A stretch of DNA of 64,000 nucleotides from Burkholderiaceae bacterium. Its GTDB lineage: Bacteria; Pseudomonadota; Gammaproteobacteria; Burkholderiales; Burkholderiaceae. The stretch is from the NCBI GenBank assembly GCA_947448695.1, contig CANFOL010000011.1, forward strand, positions 1 to 64,000. The letters run 5' to 3'. A program made the translations under genes and the position numbers. This document shows positions 34,055 through 43,238 of this stretch, piece after piece (position 1 is the first letter of the stretch; each line of letters begins with the position of its first letter). The notes beneath the pieces are model-generated. The model saw nothing but the letters and a program-made list of their open reading frames with translations, had not been told where the DNA came from and did no database searches.

Positions 34055-35047
34055 TTACTCTAACTTGATATTGGCTGCCTTTATGAGTCGGTCGTATTTA
34101 TTTGCTTCTTGTTGAATAAATTCATTGAACTCTTGCATTGAGTTTGAAGGTACAGCGATACTGTCAGCCTCTAACTGATTTTTAATTTCCGGTATCGCCA
34201 ACATACTGTTAATTTCCATATTTAATTTCTCAAGGATTGGCTTAGGCGTTCCTTTAGGAGCAAATAACCCTCCCCAAACTGTAAAGCTAAATCCTGGCAG
34301 TACCGATTCTGAAACAGTTTCTACGTTTGGTAGAACGCTAATTCTTTTGGGTGTTGTTACACCAATCACTTTTAATTTTCCTGACTTGATTAACGGCATG
34401 GCTGATGAAGTACTTGAGAAGAATAAATTTAATCTCCCACCTAACAAGTCCGGCAATAAATTACTCATACCTTTATACGGAACATGCACCATCGTAATGT
34501 TGGTACCAATCTCTAATGCTGCTCCGGCTAAATGACCCGGAGTTCCTTGCCCTAATGAACCATATGCCATTTCACCAGGCGATTTCTTGGCCATTTGTAT
34601 AAATTCAGCAAGCGTATTAAATTTAGAATCAATCGGCGCAACAATAGCTAATGGCGCATTCCCCATTAAAACAACCGGAATCAATTCTTTCATTGGGTCA
34701 TATCCCAAATCTTTCATTAACAAACGATTGACTACTAATTCGCCTGTTTGCCCAACTAGCAACGTATAACCGTCTGGTTTTGCAGTGACTACATAACGCC
34801 CACCAATGGAGCCATTACCTCCTGGTTTATTTTCTACAACTATCGGCTGTTTAAAGTTGGAATATAGTTTTTCACTTGATAATCTCGCCAAACGATCACC
34901 CATTCCCCCAGGGCCATAAGGAACGATGATGTTCACTTGTTTTTGTGGATAGTTTGTTTCTGCCGCCATCAATAACGTAGGCATCATCATGCAAAAAATA
35001 AAGCTTAAAAAAAATTTCATAGGCAACGAAATTTTATCTCTATGCAT
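34055..35047 (-). CDS. TctC/Bug-type periplasmic solute receptor 10
   Basis: 330 residues. The start ATG at 35047 has CAGGAG six bases upstream; an internal ATG at residue 10 would give a shorter leader. Cut near LLMA|AETNYP. Loops VPYGPGGMGDRLAR and ENKPGGNG. It is divergent from the CoA-transferase/lyase/CoA-transferase operon 89 bp away, which it probably serves. Confidence 0.87.
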   Translation of the reverse strand: MHRDKISLPMKFFLSFIFCMMMPTLLMAAETNYPQKQVNIIVPYGPGGMGDRLARLSSEKLYSNFKQPIVVENKPGGNGSIGGRYVVTAKPDGYTLLVGQTGELVVNRLLMKDLGYDPMKELIPVVLMGNAPLAIVAPIDSKFNTLAEFIQMAKKSPGEMAYGSLGQGTPGHLAGAALEIGTNITMVHVPYKGMSNLLPDLLGGRLNLFFSSTSSAMPLIKSGKLKVIGVTTPKRISVLPNVETVSESVLPGFSFTVWGGLFAPKGTPKPILEKLNMEINSMLAIPEIKNQLEADSIAVPSNSMQEFNEFIQQEANKYDRLIKAANIKLE

Positions 35048-35136
35048 ATAGTCTCCTGAAAGGACATGTACTCGTTATTTTATTTATAGAAAAGTTATCA
35101 TGTATTCTAAGATACTCAATTGACATTCTATATTCC

Positions 35137-36309
35137 ATGAATAACCTACCTTTGTCCAATCTTATCATTTTAGAACTTGGTAGCTCCTTATCAGGTTCTT
35201 ATACTGGTCAAATGATGGCAAAATTTGGGGCAAAAATATTTATCAATGAGTTAACATCCTCTGGCAGCCCATTACGATATCTGGTTCCATCGGACCACCA
35301 AATCAAATGGTGGAACACGATCAGTAAGAATAAATTCTCCATCACCATTGACCCCTCTTTCTTACCAAATAACTTATCAGTGGGCGATATTCTGAGTCAT
35401 GTTGATGTCGTCATTACAGATATAGGCCCTGCTCAATGGGAACAGGATCCTTGGTTAAAACACTATGCGTCTAGCGTGAAAAAACCTTTAGTAATTGACA
35501 TTTTTCCATCTGGTGCAGATATGTCGCATCTTTGGCAAGGGTCTTCACTTGCCGAATTTACTGCTGCTAATTCTGGAATGATGCACTTAACCGGCTGGGA
35601 AGATGGGCCTCCAGTTGGCGTTGAGGCGCCAATTGCTGAATATCTTGCTGGAATAATGGCAGCTTCTGGCGCATTAGCCGAATTAGGCTTTTCAAGAAAA
35701 TCCCTAACATCTCCCAGACCTATTTCCATGGCAATGCATGAAGCTGTTCTGCGCATGATTGAGTGGCAGCTGCCTATTTCCGCATTAGAGGGTAAACCTG
35801 TTTTACGCAATGGGAATAATTTTCCTATGAATGCAGGCATTTCTAATATGCCGCTGACTAAAGATGGTAAATACATTGCTATTTCTGCAGCAAGTCAAGA
35901 AGTTGCTATGCGTCTTTTACATTTAATTGGGGGTCCTGAGCTTGCAAACCATCCCAATTATGCAACTCCAAAAGCCCGTGCAGCTCATATGAAAGATCTT
36001 TACATCAAACTCAATGCTTGGGTATCTTCAAAAACTCAGGAGGAAATTCTTCGTATCGCTCAAGAAGCCGATATTGTGGTCGGCCCCATTTATAACTCAC
36101 TAGATATCCTTCAGGATCCAATGGTCATAGAGCGTAATAATTTGGCTAAGCTACAACTCTTAAATCATGAAGAAACTCTTCAAACAGTTCGTATTCCTAA
36201 GGTATCAGGTATTCGGCAAGCTGAATTATGTAACGCACCTGATTTAGGCGCTCATACATTCGATTTTCTTCAACTGATTTCTCAAAAAAAAATTAACCAA
36301 ACAGCGTAA
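35137..36309 (+). CDS. Class III CoA-transferase homologue with glutamate in place of the catalytic aspartate
   Basis: 390 residues with a recognisable CaiB/BaiF scaffold (IILELGSSLSGSYTGQMMAKFGAK, later FTAANSGMMHLTG and AHTFDFLQ near the end). The segment equivalent to the catalytic TDxxAG motif reads IAEYLAGIMAASG, placing E168 where other family members here have aspartate. The central VENYRPG motif is also lost (VVITDIGPAQ). It may be a different acyltransferase, a regulatory partner of the second CoA-transferase, or a degenerate copy. No clear ribosome binding site. It heads a three-gene unit with an HpcH/HpaI lyase and a canonical CoA-transferase. Confidence 0.75.
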   Translation: MNNLPLSNLIILELGSSLSGSYTGQMMAKFGAKIFINELTSSGSPLRYLVPSDHQIKWWNTISKNKFSITIDPSFLPNNLSVGDILSHVDVVITDIGPAQWEQDPWLKHYASSVKKPLVIDIFPSGADMSHLWQGSSLAEFTAANSGMMHLTGWEDGPPVGVEAPIAEYLAGIMAASGALAELGFSRKSLTSPRPISMAMHEAVLRMIEWQLPISALEGKPVLRNGNNFPMNAGISNMPLTKDGKYIAISAASQEVAMRLLHLIGGPELANHPNYATPKARAAHMKDLYIKLNAWVSSKTQEEILRIAQEADIVVGPIYNSLDILQDPMVIERNNLAKLQLLNHEETLQTVRIPKVSGIRQAELCNAPDLGAHTFDFLQLISQKKINQTA

Positions 36310-36313
36310 TTTT

Positions 36314-37222
36314 ATGAATCTAAATAAACCAACTTATTGGCCAATTAAATCTCTTTTATTTGTTCCTGCCAATCGTGAGGATTTTGTGTTGAAGGCGATG
36401 CGCTTTAAACCTCAGGCGGTTATTCTTGACTTAGAGGATGCAGTTCCAAGGCATGAACTTGAACAAGCGCGTCTCCAAGTAAAAAAATTAATGAAAATCT
36501 TGCATGATGACAACATTATTTGCATTGTAAGAATTAACTCATTGCAAGAGGGTGGACTTGATGATCTCAACTTTATAGTTTGTGAATCCCTTAGCGGTAT
36601 TATGGTTCCCAAAATAGAATCTGCTAAGGACACGCTTCTCCTTGACCAACTTCTTTTGGATTTAGAAATTAAGGCGCATTTACCGCCTCAATCGATTGAT
36701 ATCATCGCTCTTCCAGAAACTGCTTTAGGAATTTACCAGGGCTTTGAGATCGCAAATGCTAGCCCGCGTGTAAAAAGTTTGATGACTGGGGTCAGCGGAC
36801 CGACCGGTGGTGACATAGCAAAAGCAATTGGGTATGAAGCATCGCCAGAAGGTCTTGAACAACTCTATTTACAAAGTAAAATAGTATTAGATAGTAAGGC
36901 TGCTAACGCGTCTTTTCCTATTGCTGGAATTATCGGCATGAATATTAAAGATCTAGACTACGTCAAAGTACTCATTCAACGAGCTAAAAAAATTGGCTTT
37001 ACTGGTGTTGCTCTCATTCATCCTAGTCATGTGGAAATTGCGAATCAAGTATTTAGTTTGTCCGATGAGGAAATTCAATATCACCAAGGTCTCGTCCAAA
37101 CGTTTTTAGATGCCAATGCAAATGGTCTTGGGGCTACTACGTTTCAAGGAGCCATGATTGATCAAGCCATGTATGAGCGATCTTTAGTCATTTTAAAAAA
37201 ATACAAAATTAATCATTCGTAA
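36314..37222 (+). CDS. HpcH/HpaI aldolase / CitE-like acyl-CoA lyase
   Basis: 302 residues. N-terminal LLFVPANREDFVLKAM and AVILDLEDAVPRHE are the CitE/malyl-CoA lyase signature with the metal-binding acid residues. IALPETALGIYQ and LMTGVSGPTGGDIAKAIG form the substrate region, and IHPSHVEIAN the C-terminal family motif. The reaction class is retro-Claisen cleavage of a 3-hydroxyacyl-CoA such as malyl-, methylmalyl- or citramalyl-CoA. It starts four bases after the first CoA-transferase, and its stop overlaps the next start by one base. Its substrate is probably the CoA ester made by the flanking CoA-transferases. Confidence 0.82.
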   Translation: MNLNKPTYWPIKSLLFVPANREDFVLKAMRFKPQAVILDLEDAVPRHELEQARLQVKKLMKILHDDNIICIVRINSLQEGGLDDLNFIVCESLSGIMVPKIESAKDTLLLDQLLLDLEIKAHLPPQSIDIIALPETALGIYQGFEIANASPRVKSLMTGVSGPTGGDIAKAIGYEASPEGLEQLYLQSKIVLDSKAANASFPIAGIIGMNIKDLDYVKVLIQRAKKIGFTGVALIHPSHVEIANQVFSLSDEEIQYHQGLVQTFLDANANGLGATTFQGAMIDQAMYERSLVILKKYKINHS

Positions 37223-38385
37223 TGACGAACCCTCAGAATAACTCCTTACCCCTTCAAGGCATTACAGTCATTGAACTAGGCACCATCATTGCTGGTCCGT
37301 TTGCTGGAAGTTTACTAGCGGAAATGGGTGCTACTGTCATTAAAATTGAACAACCAGTTCTTGGTGATGGTCTTCGTCAATCAGGCCCCAAAATAAATGA
37401 TGTCCCTATTTGGTGGGGAGTGGCGTCTCGAAATAAAAAATGTATCAGCCTCAACTTAAAAAATCCTTTAGGGATCGATGTATTTAAACAATTGATTCAA
37501 AAAGCAGATGTTCTCATCGAAAATTATCGCCCTGGTGTTTTGGATAAGCTAGGCATAGGAACTTCAACTCTTCATGCTCTTAGCCCAAAGCTCATCATTT
37601 TAAGTATTTCAGGTTATGGTCAAGATGGGAGTTACGCTACGAAACCCGGCTTTGGAAAAATCGCTGAAGGCTTAAGCGGCATTGTTCCCCTGACTGGGCG
37701 ACCTGACGAACCTCCTTTATATACCGGCTTTTCTTTAGCTGATGCTAGTTCTGGTTTATATGGAAGTTTTATGATTAATATGCTTCTTCTTGATGATGAT
37801 AGAAAAAATAGCCACATTGATTTAGCACTATATGAACCTCTATTAGAAATGCTTGCATTTCAATTTCACTTAACAAACTCAGCTTCTATACGACAAGGTA
37901 CTAATCATCCCTACGGTTGGGGTATCCCAGAAAATTTGGTTGCTTTCCCCGCTTTTCAATCCATCGATAATCATTGGTTTCAAATTAAATTAGATCCTCA
38001 AAACTGTTCCACTTTGATCCATCAATTTAACTTGTCTGCTGATATGCATTTAGGTAATAACCTAAGAGATTGGTTTGCGTCCAATACTATGCAAGAAATA
38101 TTATCTTTATTGAGTGAACTCAGTATTGAAGCTTCCATTGTGCAAAACGGAGAAACTCTTTCTTCCAACTCTTATTTCACATTACGAGGAGATGTTATCC
38201 AAGCAAATCATCCCGACTTAGGTCAATTTCCAGTGCCAGGATTTTTTCCAAAATTTGAGCGCACAAATCAAAATATCGCTTTTCGAGCACCGCAAATTGG
38301 TGAAGATAATGCCTTTGTTTTAAAAGAGTTTTTAAGTTTCGATGATCCTCAATATCAATTACTGATTGATCAGCAGGTTATTTAA
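37222..38385 (+). CDS. Class III (CaiB/BaiF) CoA-transferase
   Basis: 387 residues. The catalytic residue is D174 in GFSLADASSG; VIELGTIIAGPFAG, GATVIKIE, IENYRPGVLDKLG and SISGYGQDGSY are standard family motifs. It overlaps the lyase gene by one base (TAATG), so the pair is translationally coupled. It would activate a dicarboxylic or hydroxy acid for cleavage by that lyase. Convergent with the acyl-CoA ligase gene, seven bases apart, with no visible terminator in the gap. Confidence 0.87.
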   Translation: MTNPQNNSLPLQGITVIELGTIIAGPFAGSLLAEMGATVIKIEQPVLGDGLRQSGPKINDVPIWWGVASRNKKCISLNLKNPLGIDVFKQLIQKADVLIENYRPGVLDKLGIGTSTLHALSPKLIILSISGYGQDGSYATKPGFGKIAEGLSGIVPLTGRPDEPPLYTGFSLADASSGLYGSFMINMLLLDDDRKNSHIDLALYEPLLEMLAFQFHLTNSASIRQGTNHPYGWGIPENLVAFPAFQSIDNHWFQIKLDPQNCSTLIHQFNLSADMHLGNNLRDWFASNTMQEILSLLSELSIEASIVQNGETLSSNSYFTLRGDVIQANHPDLGQFPVPGFFPKFERTNQNIAFRAPQIGEDNAFVLKEFLSFDDPQYQLLIDQQVI

Positions 38386-38392
38386 ATATTTA

Positions 38393-40009
38393 TTATTGAG
38401 TGTTCTGAGAATCCCAACTTCGCTCACTAAGCTCTAAAGTCCTTAATGCCTTGCGGTCAATTTTTTCAGTATTCGTGAGTGGGAATTGTTCAATGTATTC
38501 ATAATATCTAGGTATCATCGACGTAGGAAGTCGAGTGGATAACCACTCTTTAAAGATTTTAATGTCCGACAAATCTTTCTTAGGTGCTCCTAAAATATAA
38601 ATTCTGATTTCATCTTCGCCATCAGCTGCAGGATACCCTACAGCAACACAATCAGCCACATCAGGATGAGTTCGTATTTCAGTTTCAATTTCAAATGGCG
38701 AAATATTTTCACCACGTCTTCGAATACGATCTTTATCTCTTCCTGCAAAATAGAAATACCCCTCCTCATCCTGACGCATAAAGTCAGAGGTTTGATACCA
38801 CAAATGTCGAACGGCAGACACAGTAGCTTCTGGCATATTCAAATATTCTGTCATCATGATGTATGGTTTTTTTGGTCGGCAAACAAGTTGCCCCTCTTGA
38901 CCAGATTGAACAATATTGCCATGCTCATCAACGATAGCTAAATCCCAATCCTCATGACACTTCCCCATAGAGCCAAGTTTTCTTTGTCCATAAGGCGTAT
39001 AGATAACTACACCAATTTCCGTAATTGCAAATGATGACAACATTTGTACCCTAAAACGCTTTTCGAAATCTTCATCAAATAACACATTGTAGACAGCTCT
39101 TAATTGATGATTGCTGTCATATGGGGTTTCCACTTTGGATTTCAAAATAGCCGGCATGGATGGGGTTAGTAATGCGATCGTTGCGTGTGAATTAGCAACA
39201 GACTGCCAAAATTGAGATGCACTAAATTTCTTTTCTAAATAAACTTGGCAACCTATCATGAAGGCCGGCAACACCCCCTGTCTTGATCCAATCCCATGGA
39301 ATAAAGGCAATGAGTTATACATAATATCTTTTTGAGATAAATCAGTTATCCTGATGAAACTACATGGATTAGCAAAAAAATGTCCGTTAGGCATCATTAC
39401 TGCTTTGGATGGCCCTGTAGAACCTGATGTAAAAAATATGGATTGCACATCACTAAAATGCGACTGCAATACAAATTGATGATTTACCTCTTGATACAAG
39501 TCATCGATGATCTTTAGCTTTGGATTTTCTTGTATCTGTTGTGCTTGATCTGCATGCTCAATGAGGATTAAATGCTCAAAATAATCATAAATAGATGGGT
39601 CAATCTTTTGTAATTGATGATGCACTTCCATAGTTATAAAGGCGTACTTACTTTTACAACTCATTAACACTTGTTCAAACACTCGCCCCTTTAATGTCGG
39701 ATTTACAAATGCAATTTGCGCACCTCTTAAGTGAAGTGCAAACCATGTAATGACATACTCGATTGAATTGCCCGCAATTAAAGGGACTAGGGTTCCCTTA
39801 TCAATCCCAAGTGTGGCAAGTCCATGGACAAGTGAGAGTACTTGTTGTCCAAATTGTGCGTAGGTATATTGTTTGCTCCCATCTGTAATAAATATTTGAG
39901 CGGCATTTTTTTGAATGCTATTAAAAAACAAGGGGGGGAAGGTTCTTTGCTCTAAGGGTAAATTTCTTAGTTCCGCAATCTCAAATGATGCGTCAAAATG
40001 ATTCGCCAT
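38393..40009 (-). CDS. AMP-forming acyl-CoA ligase (CaiC-like), copy 1
   Basis: 538 residues of the ANL superfamily. The P-loop is FFTSGSTGPSKAVMM and the adenylate-forming core is WYQTSDFMRQDEEGYFYFAGRDKDRIRRRGENISPFEIE. The C-terminal catalytic lysine is in NTEKIDRKAL. NPTLKG near residue 102 resembles the crotonobetaine/carnitine ligase group. CAGGAG lies eight bases before the ATG, inside the preceding gene. It is the last gene of the seven-gene operon and is paralogous to the ligase at 44.1-45.7 kb. Confidence 0.85.
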   Translation of the reverse strand: MANHFDASFEIAELRNLPLEQRTFPPLFFNSIQKNAAQIFITDGSKQYTYAQFGQQVLSLVHGLATLGIDKGTLVPLIAGNSIEYVITWFALHLRGAQIAFVNPTLKGRVFEQVLMSCKSKYAFITMEVHHQLQKIDPSIYDYFEHLILIEHADQAQQIQENPKLKIIDDLYQEVNHQFVLQSHFSDVQSIFFTSGSTGPSKAVMMPNGHFFANPCSFIRITDLSQKDIMYNSLPLFHGIGSRQGVLPAFMIGCQVYLEKKFSASQFWQSVANSHATIALLTPSMPAILKSKVETPYDSNHQLRAVYNVLFDEDFEKRFRVQMLSSFAITEIGVVIYTPYGQRKLGSMGKCHEDWDLAIVDEHGNIVQSGQEGQLVCRPKKPYIMMTEYLNMPEATVSAVRHLWYQTSDFMRQDEEGYFYFAGRDKDRIRRRGENISPFEIETEIRTHPDVADCVAVGYPAADGEDEIRIYILGAPKKDLSDIKIFKEWLSTRLPTSMIPRYYEYIEQFPLTNTEKIDRKALRTLELSERSWDSQNTQ

Positions 40010-40012
40010 GAT

Positions 40013-41110
40013 CTAATCTCCTGGCACCAAAATGAGTCTGCCAAAATTATCAGTTGATTGCATCATTTTGATATGCGACTTTGCTGCATCTTGAAGAGGG
40101 CTATAAGAGTCCACAATGGCTTTTATTTTTTTATTAGCTAGTAATTCAAGGGCTTTAGCCATATGCTCCACACCTGGCGCATACGACCCTAATATTTGTA
40201 AACGCTTGAGAAGCGCAATCGCAGGACGAAACTCCGCAACACCACCTTCCACTTCACCAACGCATACTAGCCTGCCATACAAGGCCATGGACTTTAAGGT
40301 GGATTTGAAATTGGATACGCCGACAATATCAATCCCAACATCTACCCCTTGTCCGGCAGTCATTCTAGTTACCTCACTACTCCAATCGCGATTTTTTTCT
40401 GTCACGATCACTTCATCTGCCCCCAACATTTTCAATTGATTTACTTTTTTACTACTTGAGGTGGTAACAATGACAAAAGCACCCGCTAATTTTGCAAGTT
40501 GAATGGCATGAACGCCTAAACCTCCTGAAGCACCTGTAATTAAAACTTTTTCGCCAATCTGAACCTTACCGATATCTCTTATCGCACGAATCATCGTCCC
40601 AATGCAGGCTGCACTCATACAAGCGTCTTGTAAATCAACCGCATCCGGAACCTGGCAAATACTATCAGCGCCAACAAGAACATATTGTGCATATCCGCCG
40701 TTGGCATCTTGGCCAATAAACCAAGCGCTTGCACATGATTCGGATCTACCTGTGTGGCAATATAGGCATGTGCCACAATGACCTCTTCTTGGTAACGAAG
40801 CAACTCGTTGTCCAGTTGTAAATTGAGTAATTTGTGAGCCAACCTCAACAATAGTTCCAGATATTTCTGTTCCTAGTATTAATGGAAATTCAATATCATT
40901 GCTCTTATCATTACTTGCTATTCGATAGGCAATTGATTTCTTACGGATGGTGCCCTCTCTGATAGATAAATCTTTCCGATCAATCCCGCACGCGGCAACT
41001 TTTAATAATATATCGCGAGGTCCAACCTGAGGAATTGCTGCTTGCCCATAAATCAATACCTCAGGAGCACCAAAAGAATGGATTTGTACAGCGTTCATCA
41101 TCTGCGTCAT
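40013..41110 (-). CDS. Zinc-dependent MDR alcohol dehydrogenase
   Basis: 365 residues. The catalytic zinc region is ACGIDRKDL with GTEISG; the structural zinc cysteines are in GHCGTCLYCHTGRSESC, and the nucleotide motif is GASGGLGVHAIQLAKLAGA. The first catalytic ligand position is C-G-I-D-R-K-D rather than the classic C-G-S-D. Its start overlaps the thiolase stop by four bases (ATGA) and it ends three bases before ligase copy 1. It probably oxidises a hydroxyacyl or alcohol intermediate of the operon's substrate. Confidence 0.8.
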   Translation of the reverse strand: MTQMMNAVQIHSFGAPEVLIYGQAAIPQVGPRDILLKVAACGIDRKDLSIREGTIRKKSIAYRIASNDKSNDIEFPLILGTEISGTIVEVGSQITQFTTGQRVASLPRRGHCGTCLYCHTGRSESCASAWFIGQDANGGYAQYVLVGADSICQVPDAVDLQDACMSAACIGTMIRAIRDIGKVQIGEKVLITGASGGLGVHAIQLAKLAGAFVIVTTSSSKKVNQLKMLGADEVIVTEKNRDWSSEVTRMTAGQGVDVGIDIVGVSNFKSTLKSMALYGRLVCVGEVEGGVAEFRPAIALLKRLQILGSYAPGVEHMAKALELLANKKIKAIVDSYSPLQDAAKSHIKMMQSTDNFGRLILVPGD

Positions 41111-42243
41111 CTGTGCTTCTCCGAGCTGTAAATAATAGAGGTACTTACTGGGCCAGGTGCGATGTATTGAATATGCTGGGCATCTTTAATTTGTCGCTCA
41201 TCGCACTCTCCTCTGATTTGTCTAATTGCCTCAATATTTAAATTCCAACCTTGCATATAACTTTCTGAAAGATGGCCACCACTTGTATTTAAAGGTAAGG
41301 AGCCATTCAATCGAAGACGACCTCCTCTTACAAAGGCTCCTCCTTCACCCTGCTTGCAAAACCCAAAACCCTCTAGTCCAAAGATCACTGAAGGGGTGAA
41401 GTTATCGTAGATCATAAGTCCATCTAACTCTGATTGCGGTATGTCAGAGTAGGAGTAAATATATTGGGCTACACGATTCATTGGGCCCCAATTAAAGTCT
41501 TCAGAAACAATCCCATCGGCCAAACTCGATGCTTGCCCAAAGCCACGTATATAAACAGGTTGCTTTGCATAATCAATGGCTCGATCATTTGTCGTCATGA
41601 TCATCGCAATCCCGCCATCATTAATTTGACAATAATCAAATAAACGTAAGGGTGCACAAATCATCTTTGATGATTGATGATCTTCTATCGTCATTGGCTT
41701 TCTTAATACAGCTTGCGGATTTAATTGCGCATGTGACCTTATTGCCACAGCAATTTCGGCTAAATCCTCAGACTTTGTTCCATACAACTCACAATGTCTT
41801 TGATACATGAGCGCATTCACGGCGCCCGGCGAAGTCATTCCGTAAGGAAACCATAGCTGTTCAGCAGCAGTATCATAACGATCATTTTTACCGCCATATT
41901 TTGATCCTCCAGATTTACCATCATTGCCATAAAATAAGGCGATTGTTTTGGCCTGACCGGTCATTAATGCTAATGCAGCGATCTGGATGGATACGCCACA
42001 TAATCTTCCGTTAGGTGGCTGTATCGAAATAAATTCTGGATTAATACCCGTCATTTCACATATCTTTTGGTAGTTACCCACTCTGTGAGTCACAATCCCA
42101 TCAATATCCTTCGCCTGAATATTTGCATCCAATAATGCATTTTTAAATGCCTTTACCGCTAGAGAGTTTGAATCTTCCTCAGGAAAATTACCATAAGCGG
42201 TATTGCCAACTCCTACGATGGCGACATTTGGTTTTGTTCTCAT
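41107..42243 (-). CDS. Thiolase-family (SCP-x/lipid-transfer type) acyltransferase
   Basis: 378 residues. The N-terminus, VAIVGVGNTAYGNF, is typical of the archaeal/SCP-x thiolase branch. The probable nucleophile is C82 in NGRLCGVSIQIAALA. The C-terminal NTSGGHLSESYMQG provides the family histidine region. Thiolases of this branch commonly work with a DUF35 zinc-ribbon/OB-fold protein, and one is encoded at the head of this operon. It would cleave or join a beta-ketoacyl-CoA, or perform a retro-aldol reaction as in the steroid side-chain Ltp2/DUF35 complex. Two bases separate it from receptor 11. Confidence 0.8.
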   Translation of the reverse strand: MRTKPNVAIVGVGNTAYGNFPEEDSNSLAVKAFKNALLDANIQAKDIDGIVTHRVGNYQKICEMTGINPEFISIQPPNGRLCGVSIQIAALALMTGQAKTIALFYGNDGKSGGSKYGGKNDRYDTAAEQLWFPYGMTSPGAVNALMYQRHCELYGTKSEDLAEIAVAIRSHAQLNPQAVLRKPMTIEDHQSSKMICAPLRLFDYCQINDGGIAMIMTTNDRAIDYAKQPVYIRGFGQASSLADGIVSEDFNWGPMNRVAQYIYSYSDIPQSELDGLMIYDNFTPSVIFGLEGFGFCKQGEGGAFVRGGRLRLNGSLPLNTSGGHLSESYMQGWNLNIEAIRQIRGECDERQIKDAQHIQYIAPGPVSTSIIYSSEKHR

Positions 42244-42245
42244 TT

Positions 42246-43226
42246 TTATTTCTTAATTAAATCTAAAAATTTGGGGTTGTTTAAATGCTGATTCCATGCA
42301 ACTTCTCTTTCTAAAAGTAGCGATTTATATTGCTCAGGATTTAAGTATTCAACGGATATAGCACTTTTACGCATTAACTCCTTAAAGTTAGAGTCTGCCG
42401 AGGCTTCCGCAATCGCAGCTGATATTTTTTGAATAACTTGAGGTGGCAAATCTTTGGGACCTAATATGCCGTAACTTTCTCCATCAACATAATTGATGCC
42501 CAATTCTCGATAAGTGGGTACATCAGGTAAAAACTCAGAACGTTTAGATGCCGTTATAGCAAATGCTTTAATTGACCCGCCTGGCAAATGCGACATTGCA
42601 ATATTAGGTAAAACAAAACCAACATCAACATTTCCACCAATCACTGCAGCCACAACCTCAGACCCACCTTTATAGGGGATGTGCGTGAGTAAGAAATCTC
42701 CGTATACCTGAGGACCTACACCAAATGTATGCCCAGCAGTTCCAATACCTGGAGTTCCATAATTTAATTTACCTGGATTTTCACGAGCATACTGAATCAG
42801 TTCTTTAAGATTTTTATAGTTGTTACTTGGATGAACAATCATTACTCCCGTAATTGAACTAATATTTCCTAAAGGCGCAAAATCTTTTAATGAGTAGCTT
42901 ATATCTTTTCTAAGTGATGGCACCATAGTTACTGTAGCCATCCCAGTAAAAAATAATGTGTAACCATCCGGCTTCGCTAGTTTGACAGCATTTGCAGCAA
43001 TGACGCCGCCACCACCAGGCATGTTTTCAATAATAATTGACTGCCCTAATTTGGCAGATAAAAGAGGGGCTAAAGCCCGAATCTGCACATCAGAAGCACC
43101 TGGTGCGAATGGAACAACAATGCGGATAGGCTTGTTTGGGAAAGAGTCCTGTGAGTTTGCATAAAAACTTAATAACGCTACACAAGCAATGTACAACTTT
43201 GGCAACATACTGATCATTTTCTTCAC
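42246..43226 (-). CDS. TctC/Bug-type periplasmic solute receptor 11
   Basis: About 326 residues from the GTG at 43226, which has GGAGA six bases upstream; the ATG at 43238 lacks a site and abuts the lactonase stop. Signal cut near FYANS|QDSFP. The first ligand loop is VPFAPGASDVQIRALAP, one residue shorter than usual and lacking the double glycine. It is embedded in the middle of the seven-gene operon, so it very likely binds that operon's substrate. Confidence 0.85.
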   Translation of the reverse strand: MKKMISMLPKLYIACVALLSFYANSQDSFPNKPIRIVVPFAPGASDVQIRALAPLLSAKLGQSIIIENMPGGGGVIAANAVKLAKPDGYTLFFTGMATVTMVPSLRKDISYSLKDFAPLGNISSITGVMIVHPSNNYKNLKELIQYARENPGKLNYGTPGIGTAGHTFGVGPQVYGDFLLTHIPYKGGSEVVAAVIGGNVDVGFVLPNIAMSHLPGGSIKAFAITASKRSEFLPDVPTYRELGINYVDGESYGILGPKDLPPQVIQKISAAIAEASADSNFKELMRKSAISVEYLNPEQYKSLLLEREVAWNQHLNNPKFLDLIKK

Positions 43227-43238
43227 TGCAGTCTCCAT

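Noticed and set aside
35463..35876. 137-residue minus-strand frame within the first CoA-transferase of the 35-kb operon
   Set aside because: Antisense shadow of a coding gene; no motif, no context.
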